64,000 nucleotides of DNA from an uncultured Butyricicoccus sp. (GCF_944381005.1 NZ_CALWJM010000034.1:1-64000); one strand, 5' to 3'; counted from the first letter of the stretch, positions 53,155-62,332 are shown. Numbers and translations: made by a program. Notes: generated from the letters alone by a model not told the origin.

Positions 53155-53939
53155 TAGAAGTCACCTCCCTGATAAGGTACCGCGCGAAAGACTTCGCGGA
53201 ACAACTGGTCAACCGACTTGCCTTCCAGTGCGCGGATGTTGTCAACCGTGTCGTGCCGGACGATTTGCCCATCTTGCAGGAAGATGACCTCGTCGAGCAC
53301 GCGCTCTATGTCGGAAATCAGATGGGTAGAGATGAGAACGGTGCCTTCCTCGTTGTAGTTGGTCAGGATGGTGTTCAAGATGAAGTCACGCGCTGCCGGG
53401 TCAACGCCTGCAATCGGCTCGTCGAGCAGATAAAGCTGTGCTTTGCGGCTCATGACCAGAACAAGCTGTGCTTTTTCCTTGGTGCCCTTGGACATGGACT
53501 TGATGCGGTCAAGCGGGCGAATACCCAGTGCCGAGAACATTTCAGCCGCTTTTTTGCGGTCGAAGTCGGCATAAAAGTCCGAGAAGAAGTCTACAAGGTC
53601 GCTGACCTTCATCCAGTCGGCAAAATACATGCGGTCGGGCAGATAGCTGACCACGGCTTTTGTCTCGACGCCGGGGGCGTAGCCGTCAATCAGTACAATG
53701 CCCTCGGTGGGGCACAAAAGCCCGTTGAGCAGTTTAATCAAGGTGGTTTTGCCCGAACCGTTTGGGCCGAGCAGACCGACGATTTTGCCGCGTCCGACCT
53801 GTAAGTTCAGTCCGTTCAGGGCACGTTTGGGGCCATAGCACTTGGTCAGCCCCTGTAAGCGGATAAGGATGTCATCGTGTGGTTTTTGCTGCGGGACAAA
53901 GGTGCCCTGTGCGCTGTCATTTGCGTGAAATTCCTGCAT
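53154..53939 (-). CDS. ABC transporter ATP-binding protein
   Basis: The 261-residue ATPase has Walker A GPNGSGKTTLIKLLNG, the signature MSKGTKEKAQLVLVMSRK (a variant of LSGGQ) and Walker B LYLLDEPIAGVD. The His switch is in STHLISDIERVLDE. It is related to YtrB/BcrA-type ATPases. It overlaps the GntR stop and the permease start by one base each, so the three genes are tightly coupled. Confidence 0.94.
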   Translation of the reverse strand: MQEFHANDSAQGTFVPQQKPHDDILIRLQGLTKCYGPKRALNGLNLQVGRGKIVGLLGPNGSGKTTLIKLLNGLLCPTEGIVLIDGYAPGVETKAVVSYLPDRMYFADWMKVSDLVDFFSDFYADFDRKKAAEMFSALGIRPLDRIKSMSKGTKEKAQLVLVMSRKAQLYLLDEPIAGVDPAARDFILNTILTNYNEEGTVLISTHLISDIERVLDEVIFLQDGQIVRHDTVDNIRALEGKSVDQLFREVFRAVPYQGGDF

Positions 53940-54307
53940 TATTGGTTCCCCCTTCTGCGATGTAGTAGCATGTTGGCGGCTTCGGTCTCGGTGTAGCCGA
54001 GCGTCGCCATACCGGCGACATAAAATTCCATTTTATCCTCTGCCAGACTGTGCCGCACGCGGTCAACCGATTGGGAATCTTCTGTGACCGTGCGACCCGC
54101 GGTACGGTTGGTGACGACCAGCCCATCGGCTTCGAGCTGCGCGAGTGCGCGCTGCATGGTGTTGGGATTGACACCGGCTTGGGCGGCGAGTTCGCGCACC
54201 GATGGCATCCGTGAGCCGAGCGGATATAGACCGGATACAATGCGTTCGGTCAGTTGTTCTGTGAGCTGCATCCAGATGGGACGGTCGTCTGTGAGTTTCC
54301 ATTGCAT
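53939..54307 (-). CDS. YtrA-subfamily GntR transcriptional regulator
   Basis: The 122-residue protein has a GntR winged helix (PIWMQLTEQLTERIVSGLYP, SRMPSVRELAAQAGVNPNTMQRALAQLE marked by PSVRELAAQAGVNPNT) and only a short C-terminal helical dimerisation part. This is the YtrA layout. It is the first gene of an operon with the ABC genes and probably represses it through the dyad at 54337. The start has AAGGAGGG. Confidence 0.93.
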   Translation of the reverse strand: MQWKLTDDRPIWMQLTEQLTERIVSGLYPLGSRMPSVRELAAQAGVNPNTMQRALAQLEADGLVVTNRTAGRTVTEDSQSVDRVRHSLAEDKMEFYVAGMATLGYTETEAANMLLHRRRGNQ

Positions 54308-54336
54308 GTTCAGCCCTCCTTGTGTTCTGTATTTCT

Positions 54337-54354
54337 GTATTAGTAGCTTAATAC
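54337..54354. promoter_or_regulatory. Dyad operator of the GntR/ABC operon
   Basis: GTATTA and TAATAC flank a six-base spacer, directly downstream of the -10 box, where YtrA-type repressors usually bind. Confidence 0.8.
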
Positions 54355-54355
54355 A

Positions 54356-54384
54356 AATATACAACCGAACCGCGCATTTGTCAA
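54356..54384 (-). promoter_or_regulatory. Promoter of the GntR/ABC operon
   Basis: On the minus strand a perfect TTGACA and TATATT are separated by 17 bases. Confidence 0.88.
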
Positions 54385-54414
54385 GCGGTAATGTAAAATT
54401 TTTTGAAACAAAGA

Positions 54415-54441
54415 AAAAATCCCGCAAAAAGCGGGATTTTT
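54415..54441 (-). terminator. yjbQ terminator
   Basis: AAAAATCCCGC pairs with GCGGGATTTTT around AAAAA. On the minus strand it lies eight bases after the stop. Confidence 0.85.
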
Positions 54442-54448
54442 CGGTAAG

Positions 54449-54901
54449 TTATTCGCCCATGACCTGAAAAACGACATCGCGCACGCGGTTGCGGGTGTCA
54501 CATTCCACCAGCGTCAGGTTTTGCCAAGGGCCAATCGTCAATTTACCGTCTACGAACGGGATGACGATGAATGGAGACAGCAGCGCGGCTTTGATATGAG
54601 AAGAACCGTTGTCATCGTGCCAGGTGTCATGGTGGTGGTAGTGAATGACCCGTCCGGTTTCATCGGTATAGGGGGAAAAGACATCCATAGCGGCTTTGAG
54701 GTCGTGATGCACCATGCCCGGTTCAAATTCCAGCGTGGTCAGACCGGCTACGCCGCCGGTAGTAAAGCCGGTAATCGTGCCCGAAGACATGCCGGTTTCG
54801 CGGCAGGCTTCGGATACAGCGGCCTGAAAGTCCTCTGTAATGTCAATCATACCCATATGGGCTTTTGTGTGGTAGGTTTTTGTTTTGGTGTAGACAGCCA
54901 T
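54449..54901 (-). CDS. yjbQ: YjbQ-family protein (secondary thiamine-phosphate synthase-like)
   Basis: The 150-residue protein belongs to UPF0047/YjbQ, with MIDITEDFQAAVSEA, GLTTLEFEPGMVHHDL and YHHHDTWHDDNGSSHIKAALL. The clustered histidines are the family's metal-site residues. E. coli YjbQ has weak thiamine-phosphate synthase activity; the physiological role is unclear. The start has an AAGGA site. It is 48 bases after rfbA, which has no terminator between them, so they may be cotranscribed. Confidence 0.9.
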   Translation of the reverse strand: MAVYTKTKTYHTKAHMGMIDITEDFQAAVSEACRETGMSSGTITGFTTGGVAGLTTLEFEPGMVHHDLKAAMDVFSPYTDETGRVIHYHHHDTWHDDNGSSHIKAALLSPFIVIPFVDGKLTIGPWQNLTLVECDTRNRVRDVVFQVMGE

Positions 54902-54949
54902 TGCAATAAAAATCCTTTGATTCGACAGATGATAAAATACAGGAAGTAA

Positions 54950-55813
54950 TTAAAGGCATAGTAAGTACTGACCGTAAAGCGTTTGACTGAGTTCGTTGCC
55001 CATGCGGTGTACGTCATCCACATCAATGTAGCCGCGATTGAGGGCGATTTCCTCCAAACAAGCGACATAACGGCCGGTGTCGTCCTGCACTTCCTTGACA
55101 CCCATACCGGCGGTCAACAGATTGTCGGCTGTGCCGGCATCCAGCCAGACGAAGTCGCGGTCGAGTTTGATTACACGGAGTTGATTTCTATGTAAGTATT
55201 CCAAATTGACATCGCTGATTTCCAGTTCCCCGCGCGCCGACGGGCGGATATTTTTGGCGATTTCGATAACCGAGTTATCGTAGAAATACAGGCCGGGAAT
55301 GATGTAATTGGACTTGGGCAGGCGGGGTTTCTCCTCGATGGAAATAGCGCGCCCTTCGTCGTCGAACTCGACCACGCCGAAGGCGCGGGGGTTGTGGACG
55401 TAGTAGCCGAACACGGTTGCACCGCCCTGATGAGAGGCGCGAACGGCCTTGGCGAGCGTGGATTCCAGCGACAGGCTATGGAAAATGTTGTCACCGAGCA
55501 CCAAGCAAACCGGCTCATTGCCGATGAAGCGTTCGCCAATCAGCAAAGCGTCCGCAATGCCGCGGGCGACTTCCTGCACCTCATAGGAGATATTGACGCC
55601 CCAGCGGGCACCGTTGCCCAACAGACGGTAGAAGGGGCCTTCTTCTCCGGGCGGGATGATGATGAGGATATCCCGGATACCGGCTTGCATGAGCACGGCA
55701 AGCGGATAATAAATCATGGGTTTGTCATAGACAGGCAGCAATGGTTTGCAGGTAGGGCGGGTCATGGGGTAGAGTCTGGAGCCTTTCCCGGCTGCGAGAA
55801 TGATGCCTTTCAT
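54950..55813 (-). CDS. rfbA: Glucose-1-phosphate thymidylyltransferase RfbA (RmlA)
   Basis: The 287-residue enzyme makes dTDP-glucose, the first step to dTDP-rhamnose. It has GSRLYPMTRPTCKPLLPVYD, KPMIYYPLAVLMQAGIRDIL, LGDNIF, GYYVHNPRAFGVVEFD and FVWLDAGTADNLLTA. Length is standard. It is notable that rmlB, rmlC and rmlD are not adjacent. The start at MKGIILAAGKG is set by homology and an AGAGGAA site. A promoter with an embedded palindrome lies 114 bases upstream. Confidence 0.94.
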   Translation of the reverse strand: MKGIILAAGKGSRLYPMTRPTCKPLLPVYDKPMIYYPLAVLMQAGIRDILIIIPPGEEGPFYRLLGNGARWGVNISYEVQEVARGIADALLIGERFIGNEPVCLVLGDNIFHSLSLESTLAKAVRASHQGGATVFGYYVHNPRAFGVVEFDDEGRAISIEEKPRLPKSNYIIPGLYFYDNSVIEIAKNIRPSARGELEISDVNLEYLHRNQLRVIKLDRDFVWLDAGTADNLLTAGMGVKEVQDDTGRYVACLEEIALNRGYIDVDDVHRMGNELSQTLYGQYLLCL

Positions 55814-55926
55814 GGTAGCACTTCCTCTCCTTTGCCGCCGAGTTGGCGGCATGGCATCCAGCGCAAAGGCTGGGTATTTTTTTGCGGGCGGCACATTTCC
55901 CGCCCAATCTCGGCATATGATAACAC

Positions 55927-55956
55927 ATTATATCATACCGTGTATGATAAAAACAA
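55927..55956 (-). promoter_or_regulatory. rfbA promoter
   Basis: On the minus strand TTGTTT and a perfect TATAAT are separated by 18 bases. Confidence 0.75.
55931..55949. promoter_or_regulatory. Perfect 19-bp dyad inside the rfbA promoter
   Basis: TATCATAC and GTATGATA are exact complements around CGT and fill the spacer between -35 and -10. A bound repressor or activator would sit directly on the polymerase site. Confidence 0.8.
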
Positions 55957-56057
55957 TGTTTCGCAAAAATTTAAAAAATACCAGCAAAAAATTTAAAATT
56001 TGTCCATTTTTTCGGCATGACATGACCGGGTGGGCAGACCAAATCCCCCAGAAAAGG

Positions 56058-56087
56058 TTGGAAAGTTTGGCGGGTTTGTGGTATCAT
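56058..56087 (+). promoter_or_regulatory. Possible uppP promoter
   Basis: TTGGAA and TATCAT are separated by 18 bases, about 40 bases before the start. Confidence 0.5.
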
Positions 56088-56128
56088 AAAACTGTATAAC
56101 ACTTTTGCAAATGGAGGGAATCAACCAT

Positions 56129-56959
56129 ATGAATGCCTTGCAGGCGATGGTACTGGGCGTGGTACAGGGCTTGACCGAGTTTTTACCGGTGTCCTCGTCG
56201 GGTCATTTGGCGCTGCTGGGGGGATTATTTGGACGGCTGGACGAGGGCAATTATTTGCTTTTGTCGGTCTGGCTGCATTTGGGCACGCTGTTTTCGGTGC
56301 TCATCGCCATGCGGCGCGATATCGGCGCGTTGTTTGTCGAGCTGTTTCGATGGATGGCCGCAGGATTTCGCGTGGAGCGAAAGCCGCGCCGCCGGTTTTT
56401 GGTCTTGCTGCTGTTTGCACTTTTGCCGCTGGTGGTGTTGGTACCGTTCCGAAACATACTGGAAAAGATTATGGATTCGCCGCTGCTCATCGGCAGTATG
56501 CTGTTGGTGACGGCGTTTTTGCTGCATGGGGCGGAAAAACTGCCCAAAGGACGCAAAAACGAGACGAACACACCTTATCTGGATGGTTTTATGGTGGGGG
56601 TGTTCCAGTGCTTTGCCATTTTGCCCGGCCTGTCGCGCACGGGTACGACGTTGGTTGCCGGTTTGTCGCGCGGGTTCACGCGCGATTTTGCCGTGCGGTT
56701 TTCGCTTGTGCTGTCGGTGCCGGTGATTTTGGCGTGGGATTTTCTGCGCATGGGTCAGGTAGCAGCGCAGACCGAACAGGTCGAAGTGGCAACATCGGTC
56801 TATGTTGCCGGTGTGCTTGCCGCGATGGTGTCCGGCTTGTTTGCCATTCGCCTGCTGCGCACGATGGTGCGGCGGGGCAATTTCCGACCGTTTGTGCTGT
56901 ACTGCGCGGCGGTTGGAACGGTCACGGTGCTGATGGGATTGGCACAGGTGGGAATTTAA
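56129..56959 (+). CDS. uppP: Undecaprenyl-diphosphatase UppP (BacA)
   Basis: The 276-residue membrane enzyme recycles the lipid carrier for peptidoglycan and wall polymers. It has VVQGLTEFLPVSSSGHLALL (catalytic Glu and Ser-rich motif) and LPGLSRTGTTLVAGLSRGF with the Arg. About eight transmembrane helices are expected. The start has GGAGGG 10 bases upstream. It confers some bacitracin tolerance in other species. It is 15 bases before ftsK. Confidence 0.95.
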   Translation: MNALQAMVLGVVQGLTEFLPVSSSGHLALLGGLFGRLDEGNYLLLSVWLHLGTLFSVLIAMRRDIGALFVELFRWMAAGFRVERKPRRRFLVLLLFALLPLVVLVPFRNILEKIMDSPLLIGSMLLVTAFLLHGAEKLPKGRKNETNTPYLDGFMVGVFQCFAILPGLSRTGTTLVAGLSRGFTRDFAVRFSLVLSVPVILAWDFLRMGQVAAQTEQVEVATSVYVAGVLAAMVSGLFAIRLLRTMVRRGNFRPFVLYCAAVGTVTVLMGLAQVGI

Positions 56960-56974
56960 GGGAAGGAGTGCAGT

Positions 56975-59623
56975 ATGGCTGCAACAAAGAAGAAAAGCGC
57001 CGCTTCCGGTCGGAAGCCGGCGAATAAATCGACCGCATCCAAGGGGCGCGCGTCGGTGCAGGAGCAAAAACGCGGGCGCACAGCCCGTGTGCGCAATCCG
57101 CAGGCCGATGCCGATGAGGGATTGCCCCGCGAAACATGGGCGGTCATTTACGGCGTGATGGGCGTATTCTGCCTGATTGCCATTTTGAAAAAGGACGGCG
57201 CAGTTTTGCGCATGATTCATACTACACTGGGCGGCTTGTTCGGCTGGGGATTGTACCTGTGGCCGGTGGCGCTGTTTGGCTTGACCGCGCTGTTGATGAC
57301 CCGTCGGCGCGGCGCAGTACGACTGCGCGGCGCGGCAATCGCGGGCGTGCCCGTGCTGTTCGGCGCACTTGCCCATGCGTTTTTCTGTGGCCCATCGTAT
57401 ACCGATACCGGATTGACCGTGTTTCGGCTGGTGGGAGACGGCGCCAAACTGGAAGCGGGCGGCCTGATTTCGGGCGGCCTGTATAGTATTTTGCGCTGGG
57501 CGTTTTCGGGTATCGGTGCTACGTTGATATTGGTTTTGCTGCTCATCGTCGATATCATGCTGATTTGCCGCATTACGCCGGGCGCGGTATGGGACGCGCT
57601 GCGCCCGCTGAACTATGATTATGACGATGAGGATGACTTTGAGGATGCACCGGTCGTCCTGCCCAACGTACACGAGGCGATTGCAAATCGCCGTGCCCAG
57701 CGCGCCGAAAAGCGTGCAGCATTCGACATTGCGCTGGATGACGAGGATGAACCGCCGGTTGAGACGCATAAAACCCCGCATAAAGATGTGCCCCAAGAGG
57801 ATACACAGCCCTTGCGGGAACCGGTCGTGCCCATCCCCGAACTGGTTATGGATGCGGTACAAAACCAGCCCGGATTGGAGCCGGTCGCCGTGCCCGAATT
57901 GTCCGACCATGAGGACGAAAGCCCGTTCAATGATATTTTGTCGTTGCTGGAAAATCGGGACAGCGTAGAGGACGCAGACCAGCAAAGCCAGACCGCGCCC
58001 GCCGAGACGGCGCAGCCGGTCAAGGCCAAGGCGAGCAGCAACAAAAAGGCCGAAGGCATGTCGGACGGCGAGCAAGCCGAACTCAATGCGCAGATGGATG
58101 AGAACCAGAAAGCGCCCCCACCGGTCTACCAGCACCCGCCGATTGACCTTTTGGATGTGCCCAAGGGCGGCGCAAAGGGCAATGTACAGGCCGAACTGAC
58201 CGAAAACAGTCAGCGATTGGTCGATACTTTGGAGTCGTTCGGCATCGAAGCGCAGATTATCGGCATTGTGCGCGGCCCGTCAGTCACGCGGTTTGAACTG
58301 ACCATAGAGCGCGGCATTAAATTCAGCCGCATTACCGCACTGTCGGACGATATCGCGCTGTCATTGGGCGCGGTTTCGGTGCGTATCGCACCCATTCCGG
58401 ATAAAGTCGCCATCGGTATCGAAGTGCCCAATAAGACGGTTACAATGGTCAATATTCGTGAGGTGCTCGGCTCGGAGACGTTTGAAAAGGCAAAATCGCG
58501 TGTTGCATTTTCGGTCGGCAAGGACATCACGGGCGCGCCCGTCGTGGGCAATATCGCAAAAATGCCGCACTTGCTGATTGCAGGTACCACCGGTTCGGGT
58601 AAGTCGGTGTGTGTCAACTCGATGTTGATTTCGCTGTTGTATAAGTCGTCACCCGAAGAAGTGCGCCTGATTATGGTTGACCCCAAGATGGTTGAATTGG
58701 GTAACTATAATGGAATACCACATCTGCTCATTCCGGTCGTGACCGACCCGCAAAAGGCAGCCGGTGCGCTCAACTGGGCGGTCGGAGAGATGGAACGGCG
58801 CTATAAGCTGTTTGCCGACAATCAGGTACGCAAACTGGAAGATTTTAACGCACTCATGCGCAAGAAAAAGACCGAAGCCGCACAAATCGAGGGCGGCACG
58901 CCCGAAGTGTATCAGGTATTGCCCGAAATCGTCATCGTGATTGACGAATTGGCCGACCTGATGATGGTTGCCGCCAAGGAGGTCGAAACCTCCATCTGTC
59001 GTATCGCGCAAAAAGCGCGTGCGGCGGGCATGTATCTGATTGTCGCAACGCAAAGACCGTCGGCAGACGTTATCACCGGTATTATGAAAGCCAACATCCC
59101 GTCGCGTATTGCGTTTGCCGTAGCATCGCAGATTGAATCGCGCATTATTCTTGACCAGACCGGTGCAGAAAAGCTCATCGGTAAGGGCGATATGCTGTAC
59201 GCGCCGCTGGGCGAGGGCAAGCCCCAGCGTATACAGGGCTGTTTCATCTCGAATGATGAGATTGAACGGGTAATTGAGTTTGTCAAAGCCAATTCGACGG
59301 CAGATTACAGCGAGGAGATTCTGGAGCACATCGAAAAGCAGGCGGCTGGCGAAGGTGGTTCTGGCGGCAGCGTGGGCGATGGCAGCGGCGAGGAAGATGA
59401 ACTGTTGTATGAAGCCATTGACGTGGTCATGGAGGGCGGTCAGGCATCGGTTTCCATGCTCCAGCGCCGGCTCAAGCTGGGCTATTCGCGTGCCGCGCGC
59501 ATTGTAGACCAGATGGAGGAACGCGGCATTGTCGGGCCGTTTGAAGGCTCCAAACCGCGTCAAATCCTGATTTCCAAGGATGATTGGCGCGAAATGAAAC
59601 TGCGTAAGCAAAACTTACCATAA
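56975..59623 (+). CDS. ftsK: DNA translocase FtsK/SpoIIIE
   Basis: The 882-residue motor pumps DNA at division or into the forespore. It has a basic N-terminus ([20 protein letters not shown]), about four transmembrane helices (roughly 50-200), and a long acidic, Pro/Glu-rich linker (about 205-400). The motor carries Walker A GTTGSGKS (about residue 537) and Walker [14 protein letters not shown]. The gamma domain at the C-terminus ends [21 protein letters not shown] Gly/Ser-rich insert ([18 protein letters not shown]) precedes gamma. The start has GGAAGGAG. Confidence 0.97.
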   Translation: MAATKKKSAASGRKPANKSTASKGRASVQEQKRGRTARVRNPQADADEGLPRETWAVIYGVMGVFCLIAILKKDGAVLRMIHTTLGGLFGWGLYLWPVALFGLTALLMTRRRGAVRLRGAAIAGVPVLFGALAHAFFCGPSYTDTGLTVFRLVGDGAKLEAGGLISGGLYSILRWAFSGIGATLILVLLLIVDIMLICRITPGAVWDALRPLNYDYDDEDDFEDAPVVLPNVHEAIANRRAQRAEKRAAFDIALDDEDEPPVETHKTPHKDVPQEDTQPLREPVVPIPELVMDAVQNQPGLEPVAVPELSDHEDESPFNDILSLLENRDSVEDADQQSQTAPAETAQPVKAKASSNKKAEGMSDGEQAELNAQMDENQKAPPPVYQHPPIDLLDVPKGGAKGNVQAELTENSQRLVDTLESFGIEAQIIGIVRGPSVTRFELTIERGIKFSRITALSDDIALSLGAVSVRIAPIPDKVAIGIEVPNKTVTMVNIREVLGSETFEKAKSRVAFSVGKDITGAPVVGNIAKMPHLLIAGTTGSGKSVCVNSMLISLLYKSSPEEVRLIMVDPKMVELGNYNGIPHLLIPVVTDPQKAAGALNWAVGEMERRYKLFADNQVRKLEDFNALMRKKKTEAAQIEGGTPEVYQVLPEIVIVIDELADLMMVAAKEVETSICRIAQKARAAGMYLIVATQRPSADVITGIMKANIPSRIAFAVASQIESRIILDQTGAEKLIGKGDMLYAPLGEGKPQRIQGCFISNDEIERVIEFVKANSTADYSEEILEHIEKQAAGEGGSGGSVGDGSGEEDELLYEAIDVVMEGGQASVSMLQRRLKLGYSRAARIVDQMEERGIVGPFEGSKPRQILISKDDWREMKLRKQNLP

Positions 59624-59650
59624 ACCCAACCATATCGAGGAGGAATCAAC

Positions 59651-60157
59651 ATGGCATTGAAAGCAATCGACGCAAGCCGCCTGACCTGCAACCCGTTTGA
59701 AATGCTGTCCAAACAGTGGGCATTGCTGGGCGCGGGCAATCTGGAAAAGTTCAATATGATGACCGTGAGCTGGGGTGCAGTCGGCGTGATTTGGGGCAAG
59801 CCCTCTGTAACCGTTTATGTGCGCGAAAACCGCTATACCAAGACCTTTATCGACGCGGATGACACCTTTGTACTGTCCTTTTTGAAGGATGGACACCGTG
59901 ACGCGCTCAACGTGCTGGGCAGCAAGTCGGGGCGTGATATGGATAAGATGCACGAATCTGGTTTAACGCCGGTGGCTATTGAGGGCGGCGTGACGTTTGA
60001 GGAAGCTGCACTGGTGCTGGTGTGCCGCAAGCGCTATGCACAGGATATGCCGAAGGAGAACTTTTTACAGGATGAAACGCTGGAAAAGTGGTATCCGGAC
60101 GGCAATTACCATACGATGTACATTGGTGAAATCGTCGCGGCTTACGCGGCGGACTGA
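59651..60157 (+). CDS. Flavin reductase-like FMN-binding protein
   Basis: The 168-residue protein has the split-barrel flavin reductase pattern: NMMTVSWGAVGVIWGKPSVTVYVRENRYT (marked by NMMTVSWGAVG and VRENRYT) and FVLSFL near residue 75. Such Clostridial proteins bind FMN; their substrates are mostly unknown. It has an AGGAGGAATC site and lies 27 bases after ftsK. Its terminator is part of the dispersed repeat. Confidence 0.85.
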   Translation: MALKAIDASRLTCNPFEMLSKQWALLGAGNLEKFNMMTVSWGAVGVIWGKPSVTVYVRENRYTKTFIDADDTFVLSFLKDGHRDALNVLGSKSGRDMDKMHESGLTPVAIEGGVTFEEAALVLVCRKRYAQDMPKENFLQDETLEKWYPDGNYHTMYIGEIVAAYAAD

Positions 60158-60197
60158 TTTTTCGTTCATAGGGCGAAAATTGGTCAGAGTATGTTTT

Positions 60198-60228
60198 AGC
60201 CATGCCGGGATACCGGCATGGCTTTTTT
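60198..60228 (+). terminator. Terminator of the flavin-reductase-like gene
   Basis: AGCCATGCCGG pairs with CCGGCATGGCT around GATA, followed by TTTTTT. Confidence 0.88.
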
Positions 60229-60285
60229 GGAACAGATAGTTGAAAATCCGGCCGAAAGCCGGATTTTCAAAAAGGGAGTTTCGCG
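60198..60285 (+). repeat. Dispersed palindromic intergenic repeat, copy 2 (contains the flavin reductase terminator)
   Basis: The terminator AGCCATGCCGG/CCGGCATGGCT followed by TTTTTT, the hairpin TTGAAAATCCGG/CCGGATTTTCAA and the block TTCAAAAAGGGAGTTTCGCG occur in order. They match copy 1 at 7519-7612 read on the minus strand. Confidence 0.75.
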
Positions 60286-60362
60286 GCGTGCGCGCCGCGA
60301 CCAGCCTGCGCGGCTGGACTGCGCTGGGGTCGCAGACCCCAGACCCCGTTTTGCAGCCTGCA
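60281..60362. repeat. Array of G/C-rich dyads
   Basis: In order: TCGCGGCG/CGCCGCGA (60281-60300), CCAGCC/GGCTGG (60301-60317), TGGGGT/ACCCCA (60325-60341) and TGCAG/CTGCA (60352-60362). They follow the dispersed repeat directly. Confidence 0.7.
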
Positions 60363-60428
60363 GGTGAAAATTTGAGAAGATTTAAAAAATTTTTTTGATT
60401 TGGTCACGAAATATTCAAAAACATCGCG

Positions 60429-60444
60429 TATAATCGGTTATAAT
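60429..60444 (+). promoter_or_regulatory. -10 elements of the response regulator gene
   Basis: Two perfect TATAAT boxes occur ten bases apart, 30-40 bases before the start; no good -35 is seen for either. Confidence 0.5.
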
Positions 60445-60474
60445 ATCAATGTACGTTTGGAAGGAGAAAACAGC

Positions 60475-61182
60475 ATGGCGCTTATTCTGATTGCCGACGA
60501 TGAAGCGCGGATTCGCCGTTTGGTGGCCGATTTTCTGCGCCGTGACGGGCATACGATTTTAGAAGCCGGAGACGGTGCCGAAGCACTCGCGCTAATTGAG
60601 GCACACCGCGCCGAACTTGCGCTTGTGATTTTAGATGTGATGATGCCCAAGCGGGACGGATTTGGCGTATTGGCCGAAATCCGCGCCAGTGACCACGGCA
60701 AGCCGCTGCCGGTGATGATGCTGACCGCGCGCGCCGAGGACACCGACCAACTGCACGGACTGGAAGCCGGAGCCGACGACTATGTGGCCAAGCCCTTTTC
60801 GCCTCTGGTGCTGGCGGCACGGGTCAAAGCGCTGCTCAAACGTGCGGGCACATCGGAGGAGCAAGCCGCCCAGACTTTTGGCGACCTGACCGTTGACGAG
60901 CGCAGCCGCGCGGTATCGGTCGGCGGCCAGCCGGTCGAGCTGACCCCGAAAGAATATGAATTGCTGGTTTATTTTAAGAATAACCGTCATGTTGCGCTTT
61001 CGCGTGAAACCATTCTAAATGCCGTGTGGGGCTATGATTATTTTGGCGATTTGCGCACGGTGGACACCCACATCAAAAAACTGCGCGCAAAACTTGGCCC
61101 CTGCGGGGCGCTCATCGGCACGGTGCGCGGCTATGGCTATCGCTTTGATGCCGATGCGCCCACCCCTGCGAAAACACGGTAA
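60475..61182 (+). CDS. OmpR/PhoB-family response regulator
   Basis: The 235-residue protein has a receiver domain with the acidic pocket DDE (8-10), phospho-acceptor Asp54 (VILDVMMPK), Thr84 and Lys106. A winged-helix DNA-binding domain follows, with LTPKEYELLVYF, VWGYDYFGDLRTVDTHIKKLRAKL and GYGYRFDA at the end. It probably works with the histidine kinase at 62333, although two YbjN-like genes and a terminator lie between. The start has AAGGAG. Confidence 0.94.
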   Translation: MALILIADDEARIRRLVADFLRRDGHTILEAGDGAEALALIEAHRAELALVILDVMMPKRDGFGVLAEIRASDHGKPLPVMMLTARAEDTDQLHGLEAGADDYVAKPFSPLVLAARVKALLKRAGTSEEQAAQTFGDLTVDERSRAVSVGGQPVELTPKEYELLVYFKNNRHVALSRETILNAVWGYDYFGDLRTVDTHIKKLRAKLGPCGALIGTVRGYGYRFDADAPTPAKTR

Positions 61183-61265
61183 GAACTGGCTGCAAGGCGC
61201 GAAATTGGTTTACTTTTCCTGCTATCTGTGGTATGCTTAGGTTGTATCAAAACGGAGGTGGCGCT

Positions 61266-61730
61266 ATGCTGTCACGCCAAAAGCTGGAAGCCTATTTACA
61301 GGGCGAACAGATTGAGTACCATCTGGACGAGAGTGACGCCGACCGGATTGTGGTTATCTTTCAGACACAGTGTTTGTCCAATGTGTCGCTGGATATTACG
61401 ATTCTCAATAACCGCACCGTGCTCTTTCTCTCCCGTATGCCGCTGAGTATCCCACCCGAACACCGTCTGGCCGTCTGCGAATACATCACCCGCGTCAATT
61501 ATGGCGTAATTTTGGGTGGATTCGAGATGGATTTAGACGAAGGCGATGTCAATTATAAGATTGTCAGCGCATTGGGGCGGGAAACCGAAATTGACCGGGA
61601 AGCGTTTTGCCGCCTGCTCTATTTGGGCAACAGCATGTTCGATAAATATGCGCCGGGGATTCTGGCTATCCTATATGGTGGTATGAGTGCCGCGGAAGCG
61701 TATCAATCTCTAACAAAATCCAAGAACTAA
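61266..61730 (+). CDS. YbjN-domain protein, paralogue 1
   Basis: The 154-residue protein resembles the YbjN/sensory-transduction-regulator fold: RIVVIFQTQCLSNVSLDITI, then LAVCEYITRVNYGVILGGFEMDLDEGDVNYK (marked by ITRVNYGVILGGFEMD). YbjN proteins are thought to be secretion-chaperone-like regulators, with no known enzyme activity. It pairs with the next gene (same fold, about a third identical by eye, with MFDKYAPGILAILYGG matching MFDRYIPSLLSIIYGG). The start has GGAGG seven bases upstream. Confidence 0.75.
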   Translation: MLSRQKLEAYLQGEQIEYHLDESDADRIVVIFQTQCLSNVSLDITILNNRTVLFLSRMPLSIPPEHRLAVCEYITRVNYGVILGGFEMDLDEGDVNYKIVSALGRETEIDREAFCRLLYLGNSMFDKYAPGILAILYGGMSAAEAYQSLTKSKN

Positions 61731-61751
61731 GAAAAAGTGAGGGACAAAACA

Positions 61752-62225
61752 ATGGCTTTTGATTTGAAGCAAATTGCAAAGTACTACAAGGAAGATATGG
61801 AACTGAACTTCGCGCTGGAGGAGGAGAACAACCGCATTCGTTTCTCCATGGACACCGACGCAATGAAGGAAGTTCGCTTCATGGCATATAAGGAAAACCC
61901 GCACACCATGCTGTTTTTGACCTATCTGCCGATGAAGGTCGCTGAGGACAAGCGCGCAGCCGTATCCGAGTACCTGACCCGCGCAAACTACGGCCTGCAT
62001 GTTGGTAACTTTGAGATGGACATGGAAGATGGCGAGGTTCGCTACAAGACCACTGGCGTGACCGATGCGGACACCATGCCCAGCCTGGATGTTATCCGCC
62101 GCTTGACCTATATCGGTTTCAGCATGTTTGACCGTTATATTCCCAGCCTGCTGTCTATCATCTACGGCGGCAAGACGCCGACGGAAGCCATTGCTGAGGC
62201 AGAAAAGGACATGCCGCAGCGCTAA
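61752..62225 (+). CDS. YbjN-domain protein, paralogue 2
   Basis: The 157-residue protein is clearly related to the preceding one (LTRANYGLHVGNFEMDMEDGEVRYKT, marked by RANYGLHVGNFEMDMEDG). It is more acidic and its codons look more biased, suggesting higher expression. The start at ATG has GAGGG; a GTG five codons earlier is not supported. The two genes are 21 bases apart and precede a strong terminator. Confidence 0.75.
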   Translation: MAFDLKQIAKYYKEDMELNFALEEENNRIRFSMDTDAMKEVRFMAYKENPHTMLFLTYLPMKVAEDKRAAVSEYLTRANYGLHVGNFEMDMEDGEVRYKTTGVTDADTMPSLDVIRRLTYIGFSMFDRYIPSLLSIIYGGKTPTEAIAEAEKDMPQR

Positions 62226-62257
62226 ACAAAAAATAGAATCCAGCTTTGCTGGTATTG

Positions 62258-62288
62258 AAAGGGGATGGCTTTTGCCATCCCCTTTTTT
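62258..62288 (+). terminator. Terminator after the YbjN pair
   Basis: AAAGGGGATGGC pairs with GCCATCCCCTTT around TTTT, then TTT. It separates the pair from the histidine kinase, 45 bases downstream. Confidence 0.88.
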
Positions 62289-62332
62289 GGACGCACCGCC
62301 AGAGCGAGCGGGCAAGAGAAGGAGGTATCGCG

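Larger units (their letters stand above)
55814..56128. other. rfbA-uppP divergent intergenic region
   Basis: This 315-base gap holds the rfbA promoter with its dyad, an A/T-rich middle (55960-56000) and a probable uppP promoter. No gene is present. Confidence 0.65.
60158..60474. other. Repeat-rich intergenic region before the response regulator
   Basis: This 317-base gap holds the dispersed repeat copy 2, then a G/C-rich array of three more dyads (to 60362), an A/T-rich stretch, and two overlapping -10 boxes (TATAAT at 60429 and 60439) for the response regulator. No gene is seen. Confidence 0.7.

Noticed and set aside
56225..58135. A 636-codon His/Arg/Gln-rich frame antisense to uppP and ftsK
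   Set aside because: Low-complexity composition is typical of a shadow frame; the sense genes are certain.
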